A stretch of DNA of 64,000 nucleotides from Calliopum simillimum (lineage: Eukaryota > Arthropoda > Insecta > Diptera > Lauxaniidae). The stretch spans positions 42,902,245 to 42,966,244 of the forward strand of contig OX638372.1 in NCBI GenBank assembly GCA_951812925.1, in the 5' to 3' direction. The notes under the pieces were generated by a model. It saw nothing but the letters and a program-made list of their open reading frames with translations. It had not been told where the DNA came from and did no database searches. Positions 1 through 10,853 of this stretch are shown here, one piece after another. Position 1 is the first letter of the stretch. Every line of letters begins with the position of its first letter. A program made the translations under genes and the position numbers.

Positions 1-17
1 CATTTTCATTAAGTTTA
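1..17 (-). CDS. Possible first bases of a second REG-like last exon (partial, runs off window)
   Basis: Read on the minus strand, positions 25-1 give a TTTTAG acceptor followed by 17 bases that differ at only two positions from the start of the REG last exon (3189-3173). The same frame gives an N-L-x-K-M run, matching N-L-L-K-M in REG. The adjoining intron side is also similar (A-rich, near 'ataaaaaaaa'). The rest would lie left of the window. It could be a duplicated last exon, a tandem gene copy or a chance match of about 23 bases. Confidence 0.35.
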
Positions 18-281
18 CTAAAATAAAAATTGTATAAAAAAAAGAATTAATTCATTTTTTGTAAGCAAGTGTAGATAAGACTATTCCGTTCTTAGGTATC
101 GATGTATTCAACTGTTTAGAAGTCACGAATATTCGGACATTATTCGGTATTCGAACACTTTTTCTAGTATTCGGTTTTCCGCCGAGTTTTGCTATTTTTA
201 TTTTTAAACTTAATTTATATTATATCGATATCTTTTTTTCTTCCGAAATACGCGGGATGTTCAATAAGTTTCGAGAATATA

Positions 282-838
282 GTATCCCCAGTGTTTTCCG
301 ATTTTTTTTACAGTTTTAAAAATTTACATTTTTTCGAGTAGGTAAGTTTTTTAGAAGTCCTTTTTCATTTCCCAATGGAGTATTGTGTGTTCACTTGAAA
401 AATTCAATTTTAAGTTATTTTTTTTTTTTTGAGTATATGTTAATTTATGTGGATTTCAACACTCACATAGCTTTTACGCCACTAAATGTTCATACAAGAT
501 TGTTTGTATGCTGGTCCTACTAATTCCTAGATTTCTCAAAAGGTCACATAACGATCTTTGTCAAATATAGTTTGCAACGGATTGACGCTTAGGATGGTGC
601 TTCATCACCAAAACCCTTTTTCAATCGATCGATTGAAATCTACTCGAAAATCATAAGAAATCAACGCATGGAAATTTTCATGTGATAATTCCATTTCTTC
701 AATTAAGTGCATTTTTTAAGTGAATAAAACTCAATGTTCTATTACGAAATGAAAAGTGACGCCTTGTAAAACTTGCCCTAAAGTGTGTCAAACTTTTAAA
801 CTGTCAAAAAAGTTTGCATCGAAAAACACTAGGGATAC
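282..838. mobile_element. TIR element with TA target duplication (non-autonomous)
   Basis: The ends are GTATCCCCAGTGTTTT and its near-complement ...AAACACTAGGGATAC. TA dinucleotides lie immediately outside at 280-281 and 839-840. No transposase is readable. A TA duplication is typical of Tc1/mariner-type insertion; assignment beyond that is not possible here. Confidence 0.5.
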
Positions 839-841
839 TAT

Positions 842-1190
842 CAGGCCTGTTCCGTAATTCTCGTAGTTTCAATTACTTTGCACTTAGGACGCTTTTGGAT
901 GAAAATGGTGAGTCAGACGACAAAATGTATTAGAATCTCATACTTTTTATCGTGTGACTAACCATTTTCATCAAAAAGCCTCCTAAATGAAAAGTATTGA
1001 AAACACACGGATTACGGAACATGAATATTTCCTAAACGGTTACTTTTTCGTCAATCAAAGTTGTTTGTAGAACCTGTAGTTCCCCATTAAAAAGACACTG
1101 ATATTTTTTTATCGTGTGACTCACCATCTTCATGTAAAAGCCTCCGAAATGAAAAGTAATTGAAACCACACGGATTACGAAACAAGCCTG
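842..1190. mobile_element. CAGGC-ended inverted-repeat MITE
   Basis: The termini are CAGGCCTGTTCCGTAATTC and, inverted, CAGGCTTGTTTCGTAATCC. Inside, a block containing gatgaaaatggtgagtca recurs inverted twice (about 944-1015 and 1103-1180), so the element itself contains a partial internal duplication. No ORF of note. No clean TSD was found. Confidence 0.5.
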
Positions 1191-1220
1191 TATATTCGCG
1201 AAACTTATTATAAGACAACC

Positions 1221-2235
1221 TACGTATCGTAAACTAAAATAACGAAAATACAAAAAAACTAGCATCAAATCGCCACGTCAATGCTACAACTAGGTAACTC
1301 CAATTTTTTAGTTTAGAGTTAATTCAATTTAAAGATTTTTAAAAATTTAAATTTACTCTGAATTTCGACTTTTCTCGTTTTTTTTTTTTTTTTTCTAAAA
1401 ACTTTGCAATGGTCTCATTTTAGAGCACTCTGGTTAGACAGAATTGTGGACTAAGCCATGAAGAATATAATAGGCCACTAATACCAAGAATGATAATTTC
1501 GGAGTTACCTAGTTATAAAATTGAAGTGACGAAATGCAATATCATGTTTTATGGCAGAAAGTTACTTTGTCTTGTTAAATCGCTACAAACTATACGCTTT
1601 AGAGCAATTCTATGAACGTATTCGGAATCAGCATTGACAAAGACTATTGCAGTTTCTATGTTTTATTTAATTCCTTAGAAAGCCTATTAAAAACCAATTT
1701 TCCGTCATCCCATTAACATATCGAGACTTTGGTTTGACAAGGTTCTAATTGAGAAGTAATCTTTCGATTGCTTAAATTTTGTTTACTATTGGCTTATTTT
1801 ATCCAAGGAGTGATTAAATTTGGTTAATGCTTAGTATATCTACATAAAGGATATTTGTAATTGGAACTGACCAAAAAGCTAATTGCCTTTAGTTGTAATC
1901 TAAAAGCAATTTTGTAGTTAGAACTTTGTCACACTAGTTTCTTTTTGAAAACATGAATAACAGCAGCAGAAGTACCTTGGTGTGGCTTAACCTTCCTATT
2001 GAGTGGCTTATGGCATAGATATTCAAAGTTTGTGAGATAAAACTTTCTTTCCATCAATGCAAATAAATAGGACAAAAAAAAAAATAAATTATTTTGAACT
2101 TCATTCATCTGAAGACCCATCATCAGAAAATACTTCTTCAGAGTTTCAACAATAGCACCAGAAATGATGCGGGTAGTTCAATAATTTGTTTTTATTATAT
2201 TAGAATAAACTTCCAACTCGATGTGAAAAATTATT
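1221..2235. other. Intergenic, no feature recognised
   Basis: AT-rich sequence with homopolymer T runs (near 1378-1396). Short ORFs on both strands show no recognisable protein motif. No repeat structure was noticed. Confidence 0.5.
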
Positions 2236-2340
2236 GGGGTTATCGTGAATCAAGATTCCCGGAGAATTTTCTCAGACTGCAGTGCATTCTCTATTGCAGT
2301 TTAAGAAAATTCCCGGGGAATCTTGATTCACGATAACCCC
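2236..2340. mobile_element. Short foldback MITE (105 bp)
   Basis: An almost perfect hairpin. GGGGTTATCGTGAATCAAG and the bases that follow (to about 2277) recur inverted at about 2302-2340. The arms are about 40 bp with a loop of about 25 bp. It is non-coding, and the TSD is unclear. Confidence 0.6.
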
Positions 2341-2821
2341 CATTGAGAATTCATGGAACCCTGTCATTGAAATATAAATAATTTTAAAATATTCCAACAG
2401 ATCAAAAAATTAAAAAATCTTAAGAGCATTTAAAGTAGTTGTCACATTGTTTTATTCAGTTTTTTCTTTTTTTTTTAGAAAATCTAGCTTTATAATTGAT
2501 TCCGTCTTATGTTTAGTTTACAACATTTTGGGTTTGATGTTTTTTTTTATAAATTTTTGCAATATTTTATGGAAAAATAATTAAAAGGTTTTACAAAGTA
2601 AATAGAGATGAATAAAATTTTTTTTTTATATCGTAAAGGACAGCACCAGTTAACGTCCCAAGGAACGGTCACTGTTATTTATGCGTCTAAGATCCAGTTT
2701 ATGTCTGTTATGCTATGGTTTTATTTATCGTTTATGTTTATTATATCTTTTCCTCTTCGGCTTGCTTATGAAATAAAAACATCTCCAGCATTCATTAAAG
2801 CTGCAATAGCAATACTTAGTT
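2341..2821. other. Probable 3' flank / 3' UTR of REG
   Basis: This lies directly downstream (minus strand) of the REG stop codon. It is AT-rich, contains poly(A)-signal-like hexamers and has no competing ORF. The transcript end cannot be fixed from sequence. Confidence 0.4.
2720..2742 (-). promoter_or_regulatory. Poly(A) signal candidates for REG
   Basis: Two AATAAA hexamers on the minus strand (2725-2720 and 2742-2737) lie about 80 and 100 bases after the REG stop. This is a typical distance for a compact fly 3' UTR. Confidence 0.35.
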
Positions 2822-3189
2822 TTAGTATAAGCTTTCGGTATTAGATGAGCGCGGTTTCTTTAATTTTTCCATATTTTTGATGACAATATCATGCAATGAT
2901 GAATAACGATTTCGCACCTCGCATACAACCAACCATAGGCTTAAGTACTCCTTTTCGTCCAATTCAACGACAGCACGTCGATAGTCTTGAATATGTGGAT
3001 ATTTTGCAACTTTCGACACAACTTTAGCGCGCGAGAGGAAATAGCGCGAAATTTGATCAAAGAATGCTGCAGCCTCCGATTCAACAGCCTGAATTTCGGC
3101 CAATGTATCTTCTTGTATAGAAACACCAAAATTGTTGCCATCTTCGATTTTGGGTATCATAAAGGAAATCCACATTTTCAATAAGTTTG
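2822..3189 (-). CDS. REG: REG exon 3 (terminal coding exon)
   Basis: The acceptor TTTTAG at 3195-3190 is followed by bases completing codon 137 (read as Ser; vertebrate homologues have Cys here). The exon encodes the activation loop IEDGNNFG and the long helices, and ends at the TAA at 2824-2822 after the tail ESLY. The region from KMW to the end is the most conserved part of the family. Confidence 0.93.
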
Positions 3190-6100
3190 CTAAAATGAAA
3201 ACATAAAAAAAATAATAAATAAATTGTTTCCAAAATTCAAAAATTTATGATTGTACCAGACTTGGGCATTTTGCATTAAAATTTATTTTGACTAGATAAA
3301 GTGCTGGTGAAAAAATGTTCACTATCAAATGAAGTTTGTGGTAGTTAAAAGTTTTTATCAAAAATTGATTTGGTGGTAACGAAAGATTTACCATTCCCAG
3401 TGTGCCAGACGGTTCATATCTCCGCTTTTTTACCCGTTACGGATCCGTTACTGATCCGTAACGGATAAAAAAGCGAAGATTTTAATCGTCTGGCACACTG
3501 GGTTATCACTAAATTTAATGAAAAGAAAAATTTGTTTCATTGAATTTAATGAACATTTTCACTAAAGTTTAGTGAAATTTAATGGAACTTTTAAAAATAA
3601 ATTAATTAGAGATGTCACGAAATAATAATCTAAAACGGTAATGAACGGTAAGTTGGACGGAAAAATAGTTTAAAGAGACCCTTATAGGGAATTGAACTTT
3701 CCATAAAATGCATGGGAATTTTTTTCTTAGACGATCCGCTTTGGAGATATTTTTTTTCTAGGACGAACCGTTTTCGAGACATTTTGAAAAAACGGGTTTT
3801 CTTTCTAAATTTTAGGTTTGTTGAAAAAATATATCCTAAACTATAGGTCATACGAAAAAAAAAACAATATGTAGCTTCTAGTGCAATTCCCTATAAAAAT
3901 GTATTTTTACTTTAAATGTGTGACTCACCGTACATGAGTTATCGTAATATAAAGCTCAACACATCATAAGTGGAATCCACAATATACTAATTTTTTTTTT
4001 CACATTTTGAATAAGGATATTGCCTGAGTTGTAAGTCGCACGAAACAATTTTAAGGTCATTTTTATAGAAAATAAATTACAACATTTCGCCACAATATTT
4101 TTCTCTAAAAGTAACCGTTAAAGGGATATTTGTAAAAAACTTATTTTGGACGCCATTTTTCCGATATGGCTGCGCGAACGAACACAATTCGAGGGGCAAA
4201 GTTGAAATTCTGAAAGAGCGCATTGAAATCTATAAAATAACTCATATGCAAAAATCCCGGGAAACTTTTCAGGTAAAACTACCAAATGACAGTACTAATT
4301 TTGATTTATTTTTTTTTAAATTTTTAAAAATTTTTGAGATTAATATTTCGTGACATATCTAATTAATTGATTTTTAAAAATTCTTTGGCAATAAAGAAAA
4401 ACTTATTAAGTCGATTTTCTATGGTTATTAAACATAGTCTTGCTATTAATTTTCCTTATTGCCACAGAATCCTTAAGTCTCAAGGAAGAAATTGAACCAT
4501 TGAATATTATGAATTTTTCGAAAACAATTTGACTACTTATGAAAAACCTTAACACATTGAATGCCAAGCGGATTTGATGAAAATCGTCCCCGAAGTTCAA
4601 GTGGTATTCCACGATCCATTCTGTTGCTTGTTTCTTATTTTGTAACTGCTTTTATATGTCGTACATTTTTGAACGACACGGTCCTGCACGACAACAATGC
4701 TTCGTGTAGTGTTGCATTGTTACTGATCTAACAAAAAGGTTTTTTTTTTGGTTGGCAACACTTTACCGCACAAATGGCGGCAAAATCAAATCTTGCTTGA
4801 ATTTTGGGGGCACCCCAGTAAGTGTTAGGTGTTGTACCCAAATGTACGAAATGGCACTCAATGTGTTAAAATAGGGTACAATAGTCTGTTTCGCTTCAAC
4901 TAATGAAAAATGTAATTGTCCTCACCTTAATTGTTTATAGCTGGGCATTTCCACGATAACTTACCCTTTTTGTCGCACCCGCTACTTTTTTAAAGTTAAT
5001 TTCTATTAATTTCTTTATCTCTTAATGCTACAAACTACGAAAGTTCTTGTTCAAAATATAACAACAAATTAAACTGAAAGTTTTATTTTTAACATTTCTT
5101 GTAAAATTTCACAGATATGAGGGATCAACTCTCATAAAACGAAAATAGCTTATTTGTAACTTCACACCCGTTACCATCAGATTAGTATATAGCGGTTATT
5201 GTATACGTTTACGAAGCTTCTAGGAGGTGATAGAGGACGACTAGACTAAAAAAAATTGCACCTAGGAGGTATTTCTTACTTGTTTTACAACAAAAAAAAA
5301 AATTCTTGGATAACCCTTAAATTTTAGAGAAAACTTTTCTAAAGAAATATTTTAGCTAATTGTATTAGCTTTCAAAGAGTATATTTGGTTTATGGGTTTT
5401 AAAAGGATTTCGCAAAGTTCTGGATCTTTAAAGTTGATATTTTCCTTTTTTCCCCAATTTTTTGACTTTGGCGGCAATGATACTTTAAAAAGAGTCCAAT
5501 TAACATACCCTTTTATAATTTTTTTCTGAATCCTCATTAAATTTCCTTTAATTCAGTAGTGTATGTATTTGCCATACCAATTTTGAAATTTGAGGTCAGA
5601 ACAATCTGTTTGATAAAGGGCAGCGGGAGCAGCGTGTGTTACATAGAAAAGTATTTTTTTCCGACCTCAAATTAAAAAATTGGTATGTGCTACCGAATTA
5701 AAGGAAATTTAACGACGATTCCAAAAAAAAATTATAAAAGATTATGTTTATATTACTTTTTCCATACTAAAATGGTCGCCAAAGTTAAAAACTAGGGAAA
5801 AAAAAAAGGAAAATAATAAGGGGATACCTTTAATCTCGTAAGCTCGTAAACCATGAAAAACTCGAAAGTTTACGAGCTTGTTTTCAGGAACACACATTTC
5901 TAAAAACGTGTAAACAACGTATCAGCTGTCATATAATTTATATAATATTCAATTCAAATTCAATTTTGAAACAAAAATTTATTTTCTATACATTTATTTG
6001 ACAACAATCGCTCTCGTACTTTTTCGAGGCTATTTACGCATCGAATTTGCCTCGTAAGTTTTCGAGGCCTGGTAAACTTTTTTTTCATACAAATTTTTAA

Positions 6101-7322
6101 ATTTTGTTTACGATACTCGAAAGTTTTCGAGGTTTACGTGCTTTTCGAGGATTTTACGAGTTTAAAGGAATCCCCTTATTAACTTTATAGGTCCAGAACT
6201 TTGCGAAATCCTATAAGCCAAATACACTATTCGAAAGCTCATAAAAGCTAAGTTTTCTCTAAAACGCTAGGGTGACCCAACATTTTTTTATAAAACAAGT
6301 CTGAAAATCAGTTTTAACCCTATATTTTAAAGTAGTGTTTGGGTTTATTTCCAAAAAATTTTATTTTCTGGCGTTATTTCCGGGAGCCGTGTTTAGCATT
6401 TTCAAATAACCGATGATTTTCCCTGCGTTCAAGTAAACTTTGGCAATTCAAAGAATAATAAACTTACAAAAATCTTAATGTTAAATTATCTCAAAACTAG
6501 AAAATTTGAGTTACTTAGGTTGTAGAATTGAGGCAACGAAACATAGAATCAGTAAGGTTTCCGGTATAATGTCGTATGCGGGAAACAGATATTAAACATT
6601 CAATGGTGCAATTCGTTAAAAACTCCAAAGAAAATATCTGGCAACATCTGAAGCTAAATTTTTCTGACCACTGGAATTTGAATGCAAAATTTTGGATTTC
6701 ACAACTGATGCAACGCCAAGTATTAATCTCTTTTCTATATCTTTCGCTTATTTGATATGTTAGGTATAGGTTAGCTAAGCTTTCTCAATTGCCCACAGAG
6801 TATAAATATCATAAGTTCAACTCACAATCTTCCACTAATTTACGTATAATCGGCTTTACGATTTTAATCATCTCGCATAGTGGCTCATTGCAAGGCACCG
6901 AACCAGTCGGCAAGCACATAACCTTGGTGCCTGGTATAAAATGATCTGTACCAACAGAGCCTTCGTTATCAATACGTTGTCGCTTAGCAGAAGGTTGTTC
7001 AACATCGCCGCCGCCGGATTTTTGGTCGTGATTATTCACAATAATTGGCTCAGGCACTGGAATGTTAAGATCCTGATGTACTTCATCAAAATTACGTTCA
7101 CTGAACATTGACGTAGCGAGCAACTCATTGAGAGAGACAATTTTCTCGGGAAAGCCCTGAATGATGAGATGTTCAGCCTTTTTAATTAGTGAGTCCTTGT
7201 AGACTTGCACCTGAAATATGGAAAGTATAAAATTTAGGAAAATTCAAGACGTAGAAATTAAGATAAAACCAGAAAGTAGATTCACTCAATTCACTCACCT
7301 TTTTGATAGTTTCGTTTGGCAT
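2822..7322 (-). CDS. REG: REG / PA28-gamma proteasome activator subunit, three exons
   Basis: Joining exons 7322-7299, 7210-6826 and 3189-2822 gives 777 coding nt, or 258 aa including the Met, close to the usual length of about 250 aa. PA28-gamma forms a nuclear heptameric ring that caps the 20S proteasome and stimulates ATP-independent peptide hydrolysis. Family features seen: the N-terminal helix region (residues 1-60), the NLPVPEP-type segment (NIPVPEP, about 57-63), a basic KRQR stretch (84-87) that could act as a nuclear signal, and the highly conserved activation-loop region around residues 149-158 (PKIEDGNNFG). A four-helix C-terminal core follows, ending in the short tail ESLY that in this family docks into the 20S alpha ring. 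All splice sites are GT/AG and frames are maintained. No frame-breaking change was seen. The symbol follows Drosophila usage. Confidence 0.95.
3396..3502. mobile_element. CCCAGTGTGCCAGACG foldback MITE (107 bp)
   Basis: CCCAGTGTGCCAGACG at the left and CGTCTGGCACACTGGG at the right are exact complements. The inner bases (ccgttacggatccgttac / gatccgtaacggataaaa) also fold back, so nearly the whole element is a hairpin. Flanking sequence resembles 21374-21400, which lacks this insertion, supporting an insertion into an older dispersed repeat. Confidence 0.65.
3687..3891. mobile_element. Short TA-flanked GGGAATTG element
   Basis: GGGAATTG and CAATTCCC ends are flanked by TA at 3685-3686 and 3892-3893. 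The inverted identity is short, so support is limited. It resembles the other TA/GGGGA-ended elements in the window. Confidence 0.35.
5205..6330. mobile_element. Foldback element, family A copy 1 (interrupted)
   Basis: The left arm (about 5205-5570, starting tttacgaagcttctagg) folds against 5665-5815 plus 6180-6310. The right end is eroded: the terminal acgaagctt motif seen at the left is not found there. The same family occurs in fuller form at 27257-28128. A separate element (5819-6176) is inserted in the right arm. Confidence 0.55.
5819..6176. mobile_element. TA-flanked AGGGGAT element inside a foldback arm
   Basis: The ends are AGGGGATACCTTTAA and, inverted, AGGGGATTCCTTTAAAC, with TA duplications at 5817-5818 and 6177-6178. 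Inside are many cgtaa/ttacgag motifs in both orientations. It is non-coding. A related, shorter pair (agggtatttctttaaa ... ggaataccttc) lies in both arms of the large palindrome (about 12930-13050 and 17230-17350). Confidence 0.6.
6826..7210 (-). CDS. REG: REG exon 2
   Basis: The acceptor ...TTTCAG precedes GTG at 7210, so residue 9 is Val. The exon encodes residues 9-136 plus the first base of codon 137, ending before donor GTGAGTT at 6825-6819. It carries the N-terminal helix, NIPVPEP and the KRQR basic cluster. It includes a Gly-rich linker (SGGGD) before the basic cluster, a region that is variable and disordered in this family. Confidence 0.93.
7299..7322 (-). CDS. REG: REG exon 1 (coding part)
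   Basis: The ATG at 7322-7320 starts MPNETIKK. The exon ends in ...AAAAAG followed by the donor GTGAGT. It is phase 0 and only 8 codons, which explains why it is easy to miss. The start is supported by the good fit to family length and by the absence of another upstream in-frame ATG that joins to exon 2. Confidence 0.9.
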
Positions 7323-7653
7323 TTTGATGATGATACGCTGTTGCCAACTATGAAATGACGCTTTTCTACTTTGCTTCAATGGAGCTTCCACGTGGATGGT
7401 TTGGAAGTGGAGCTTCCACGCTGTATGTGTTGATTATTGGATGGTTTGCGGCGTGTTTCCAAGATGTACAAATATTTAATTGGTTTTCAGCCAAATTATG
7501 TTGCTTTATATGCAGTATTTACTTTAATCACGATTTTCTTGAAAGTTCTTTAGTTTTATGTAAAAATTAAAGTTTTCAATCCACTTTTTTCTTTATTAAT
7601 TACGGCGGCTGGCGATTTCTTGCAAAATGCAATGCGATTTTTGACAGATGTGT
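7323..7653. other. Upstream region of REG (5' UTR / promoter zone)
   Basis: This is immediately upstream of the REG ATG on the minus strand. A small direct repeat (tggagcttccacg at 7379-7391 and 7408-7420, with atggtttg nearby) is visible. No TATA box was recognised at a sensible place. The transcription start cannot be set from sequence. Confidence 0.35.
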
Positions 7654-7654
7654 C

Positions 7655-8510
7655 CAGTGTTGCCAAAATTGGGAATTCCTCAAAATCGGAGGAATTCAGA
7701 ATCCGGTTGAATAATTTTTGGGGAATCTTTATTTGAGGAATTTTTAAGGAATTGTTTTAACACACGTATCATTCTTGATATTAACCATCTATTAATGGCT
7801 TTCTTTTTAGTTCTATAATGAATGTGGGTTAAAAAAGATTTAAGGATTTTCGCAATATTTTTCAGTAGGAATCCACTTAATTCTTTTATCTGTTTTGACG
7901 CTGTGACTTTCTATTTAAACTTACGTTTATAAGAACAATATGAAACTATGAAATCAAACTTGCCCTTTTGAGGATCCGTCAAAAACCACTGAGTTTCTGT
8001 TACACACAATGATTTATCTATAAACTAAGATTTATTTTTAAATCCATTGGAAATACATTCAAAACTTTAAATTTGTTTAAGAAACAGTTTGAATTTATTG
8101 ACATTAACCTGAAATACTTGAATAGAGAGAGCACGCATTGTTAGATCACAGTTGAGTACAGTTGAAATAAGATTTTTAAAGAAAAACACATTGTGGAATC
8201 TCCAAAAGTCCTAATTTAAAGACAGTTGCATGATTATTACTCATACTGTATGTAATAATATTCATGAAATGTAAATATTATATCATGTGCATATGTGTAT
8301 AAACTGAACAATTATCCATAAGCAGAATATAATATAACAAATTTTATGACTTTTCCCATCAAATTAAAGATTAAATTCCGTTTTTGAAAGTCTTTCAAAT
8401 TGGAAGTATCATATTCCGCTGTCTTGTTTTAGATTTGAGTAATTTTACATAAAATTGAGGATTTTTTCACGATTTCTGAGGATTTTGAAAGTTTTTTACT
8501 GGCAACGCTG
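7655..8510. mobile_element. CAGYGTTGCCA-ended TIR element, hAT-like
   Basis: CAGTGTTGCCA at the left and TGGCAACGCTG at the right are near-complements. The flanking octamers gatgtgtc and gaggtgac agree at 6 of 8 positions, compatible with an old hAT 8-bp duplication. It is non-coding and AT-rich inside. Confidence 0.4.
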
Positions 8511-10853
8511 GAGGTGACTCTATCAGCTCGTTCAACGAGTAACGAATCAAAAATAACGAGTGTGCTGGTCATTAGGTCTTTTTACATTATCAGTGTAGCC
8601 ATCAATCTTAAGTGATGCCAAGTTCACTCTTTTTTCATCAATCTGAGAATATATGCAGATTGATGAGAAACTGATAATGTAAACACTCATCAATCTGTAT
8701 TGACAATCATTTTGCCGAAAAACAAAATTTTTTGACTTTCTACTGTATTGATGACTTTACTGATGGGTAGGTTGACTGTGTAAATGCAATGAAAAATTTT
8801 CAGTACACTTTTAGTCAGTTAAGGAAAGATTTCAACAAGTGCACATCGTGCGGAAATGAAAATGCCTTGCAAATGTGATTTGTTTTTACACAAAAACGGA
8901 TGGTTTAATGATTTTGGTTTTGCTGAAGATTAATGGGAGCTTGAAGAGAACCTTTTAATTTTATGACTGGAGCAAAATCAATTTACTGAAACCTGATTGT
9001 TAATATTTTTATTAAAGACTCTTATTTTTGATTTAAAAAAAAGATTTCAATAAAAAAATTTTAATAAATGGCCAAAGTAATTTTTTTGGTGATAAAGTGA
9101 GTTCGGAAATGGCAAATTAATGCTATGGACCATTTAAATAAATTTATGGTGTATATTTTGATGTTTCCACTACTTTTTATTAATTTATTTTTGTTATTTC
9201 CATCAGCATATCAATTTCTATTATACAAATTTTATCAGCTGTTGCTTTGTTTCCTCTTTCGCGTAAAAAGCAACACTAAATATTGACAGTTTATTGAACA
9301 TGTAAACACAAACTTGGTACGACATATTGACGAACAGTTTGATGGCTATTCACATATGCACTGTCAGATCCATTGCCCGATTTTCAAACATTGGCTGTAA
9401 AGCTGTTTCCACAGCAGATTTAAAAGGTGTTTTAAGGCAGTTTCTGGACATATCTCTTAATCTGGGAGTTTCACATGACTTACCATATAAAAATAAATCT
9501 ATTTCTGCTGAGATTTAAGTTAAATCTGTGAATTAATCATAACAGGCTACCGATTTTGCTATTTTTGACCAAGTGGCTTTGACAAATGTCATTAAATACA
9601 ATGTAAATGAAAGATAAATATTAAGAAGAAAAAAATTTTAATTTTATGTGAAAACCAACAAATCGTTTTGCTGGTGGTATAGTGAACGAGGTTGTTCGAC
9701 AGACTTCGTTCTGTTATAGTTGATATACATTAGGGTTCATGTTCGTCAATCAAAAAATCATCAGTTTTGAACGATTATTCGTAGCACTCAAACCATCATT
9801 CATGTTCGAAGCTCAAATTCCCATTTACGTTGTGACGTCACACTATCAGTCAAAAAAAAAAAATAGTACGGCCGCCGACTGATGACTAAAGAAAAAGAGC
9901 AGCCACACACGCAAGCAAGAGCAAAACTGACGAACCTGATCGATAGTGTATATTGGCCTTTAGTCGTGTACTAACCATTGCGAGAGAAAAGTTTTATAAC
10001 AGTTATTGACATAGCTGATTTTAGTCTAAATTCTCTATGACTGCGTCCATTTAATTTAGTATTAAGACGCATTTTGTTGTAAATCATTCGTAAGTTGTGA
10101 CAATATAAAAAAAAAAAAAACAAATTTTTCCAAAAAATTTTGAATTAACATTTTGTTTTAAAATTTTAACAATGGTTATTGTAATTTTATTGCTGCTGTT
10201 GTTTATAAATCCAATAAATTTCAAACAAATTTTCTAAACAAATTTTTTGTTCTAATAACTACTATACCTAACCTATACTTAACGCTCAAATAACGTTCCA
10301 ATTTAGGTATGGCTGTAACAAATACGACCATTTTCAAATCTGCGAACCAACAAAATTTTTACGTCTTATCAATGGGGGAGTACCAATTTTCTTGTTATTG
10401 AAAATACAGGAGAGAGGTGTTCTAAGGTCAATGAAATTGTACTTACGCATTACGTGTACGATCTATTGTGAGATAAACATGAAATGAATTAAGGACACGT
10501 AATTGACGACGTTTTGTCAATAATTACACTGTCATCAAAAAAATACAAATACAACCATGATACTGCATTCTATTTGGATTTGAGGATAGTTTGCGATCAA
10601 CCACTATCAGACAAGTTAATGAAAAAATGAAGACTGTCACCTTTGATTCTATATCCCTCAATTATTGATTTTTGGGTTTGTTTTTTCCGTACATCTATTG
10701 TGTTTTTAATCCTAATCTACGTTTTAGTTTAATATGGCAATTAAAAGAAATCACAACTTGCCACTCTATTCTGATTCTGGTGATAATGACATTGACGGCA
10801 GGATTAACTGTTGATGACGGTAAAAACTGTCGTAGAAAAACACTGCTTATCAA
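8511..10853. other. Intergenic, only a small hairpin element recognised
   Basis: Apart from the hairpin at 8581-8683, this is AT-rich sequence with no recognised gene. A palindromic TGACGTCA octamer occurs at about 9834, but a lone CRE-like site in an intergenic region carries no weight by itself. Confidence 0.4.
8581..8683. mobile_element. Hairpin MITE (103 bp)
   Basis: TTTACATTATCAGT at the left and ACTGATAATGTAAA at the right are exact complements. Within lies a second hairpin built on catcaatctg / cagattgatg. It is non-coding. Confidence 0.5.

Larger units (their letters stand above)
255..1220. repeat. Outer inverted repeat enclosing two nested TIR elements
   Basis: About 28 bases at 255-282 (ggatgttcaataagtttcg...) recur inverted at 1191-1220 (...cgaaacttattataagacaacc). 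Everything between is accounted for by two further inverted-repeat elements (282-838 and 842-1190). The outer pair is probably an older palindromic element whose centre was the target of the other two. Confidence 0.5.
3190..6825 (-). other. REG intron 2, 3.6 kb, rich in inverted-repeat elements
   Basis: This is a long intron compared with the 88-base intron 1. It holds small inverted-repeat elements at 3396-3502, 3687-3891 and 5205-6330 (itself carrying 5819-6176). The stretches 3894-5204 and 6331-6825 are AT-rich and show no recognisable coding or RNA feature. Confidence 0.8.

Noticed and set aside
9834..9841. TGACGTCA (CRE-like) regulatory site
   Set aside because: An 8-base palindrome expected by chance at this window size, with no promoter nearby.
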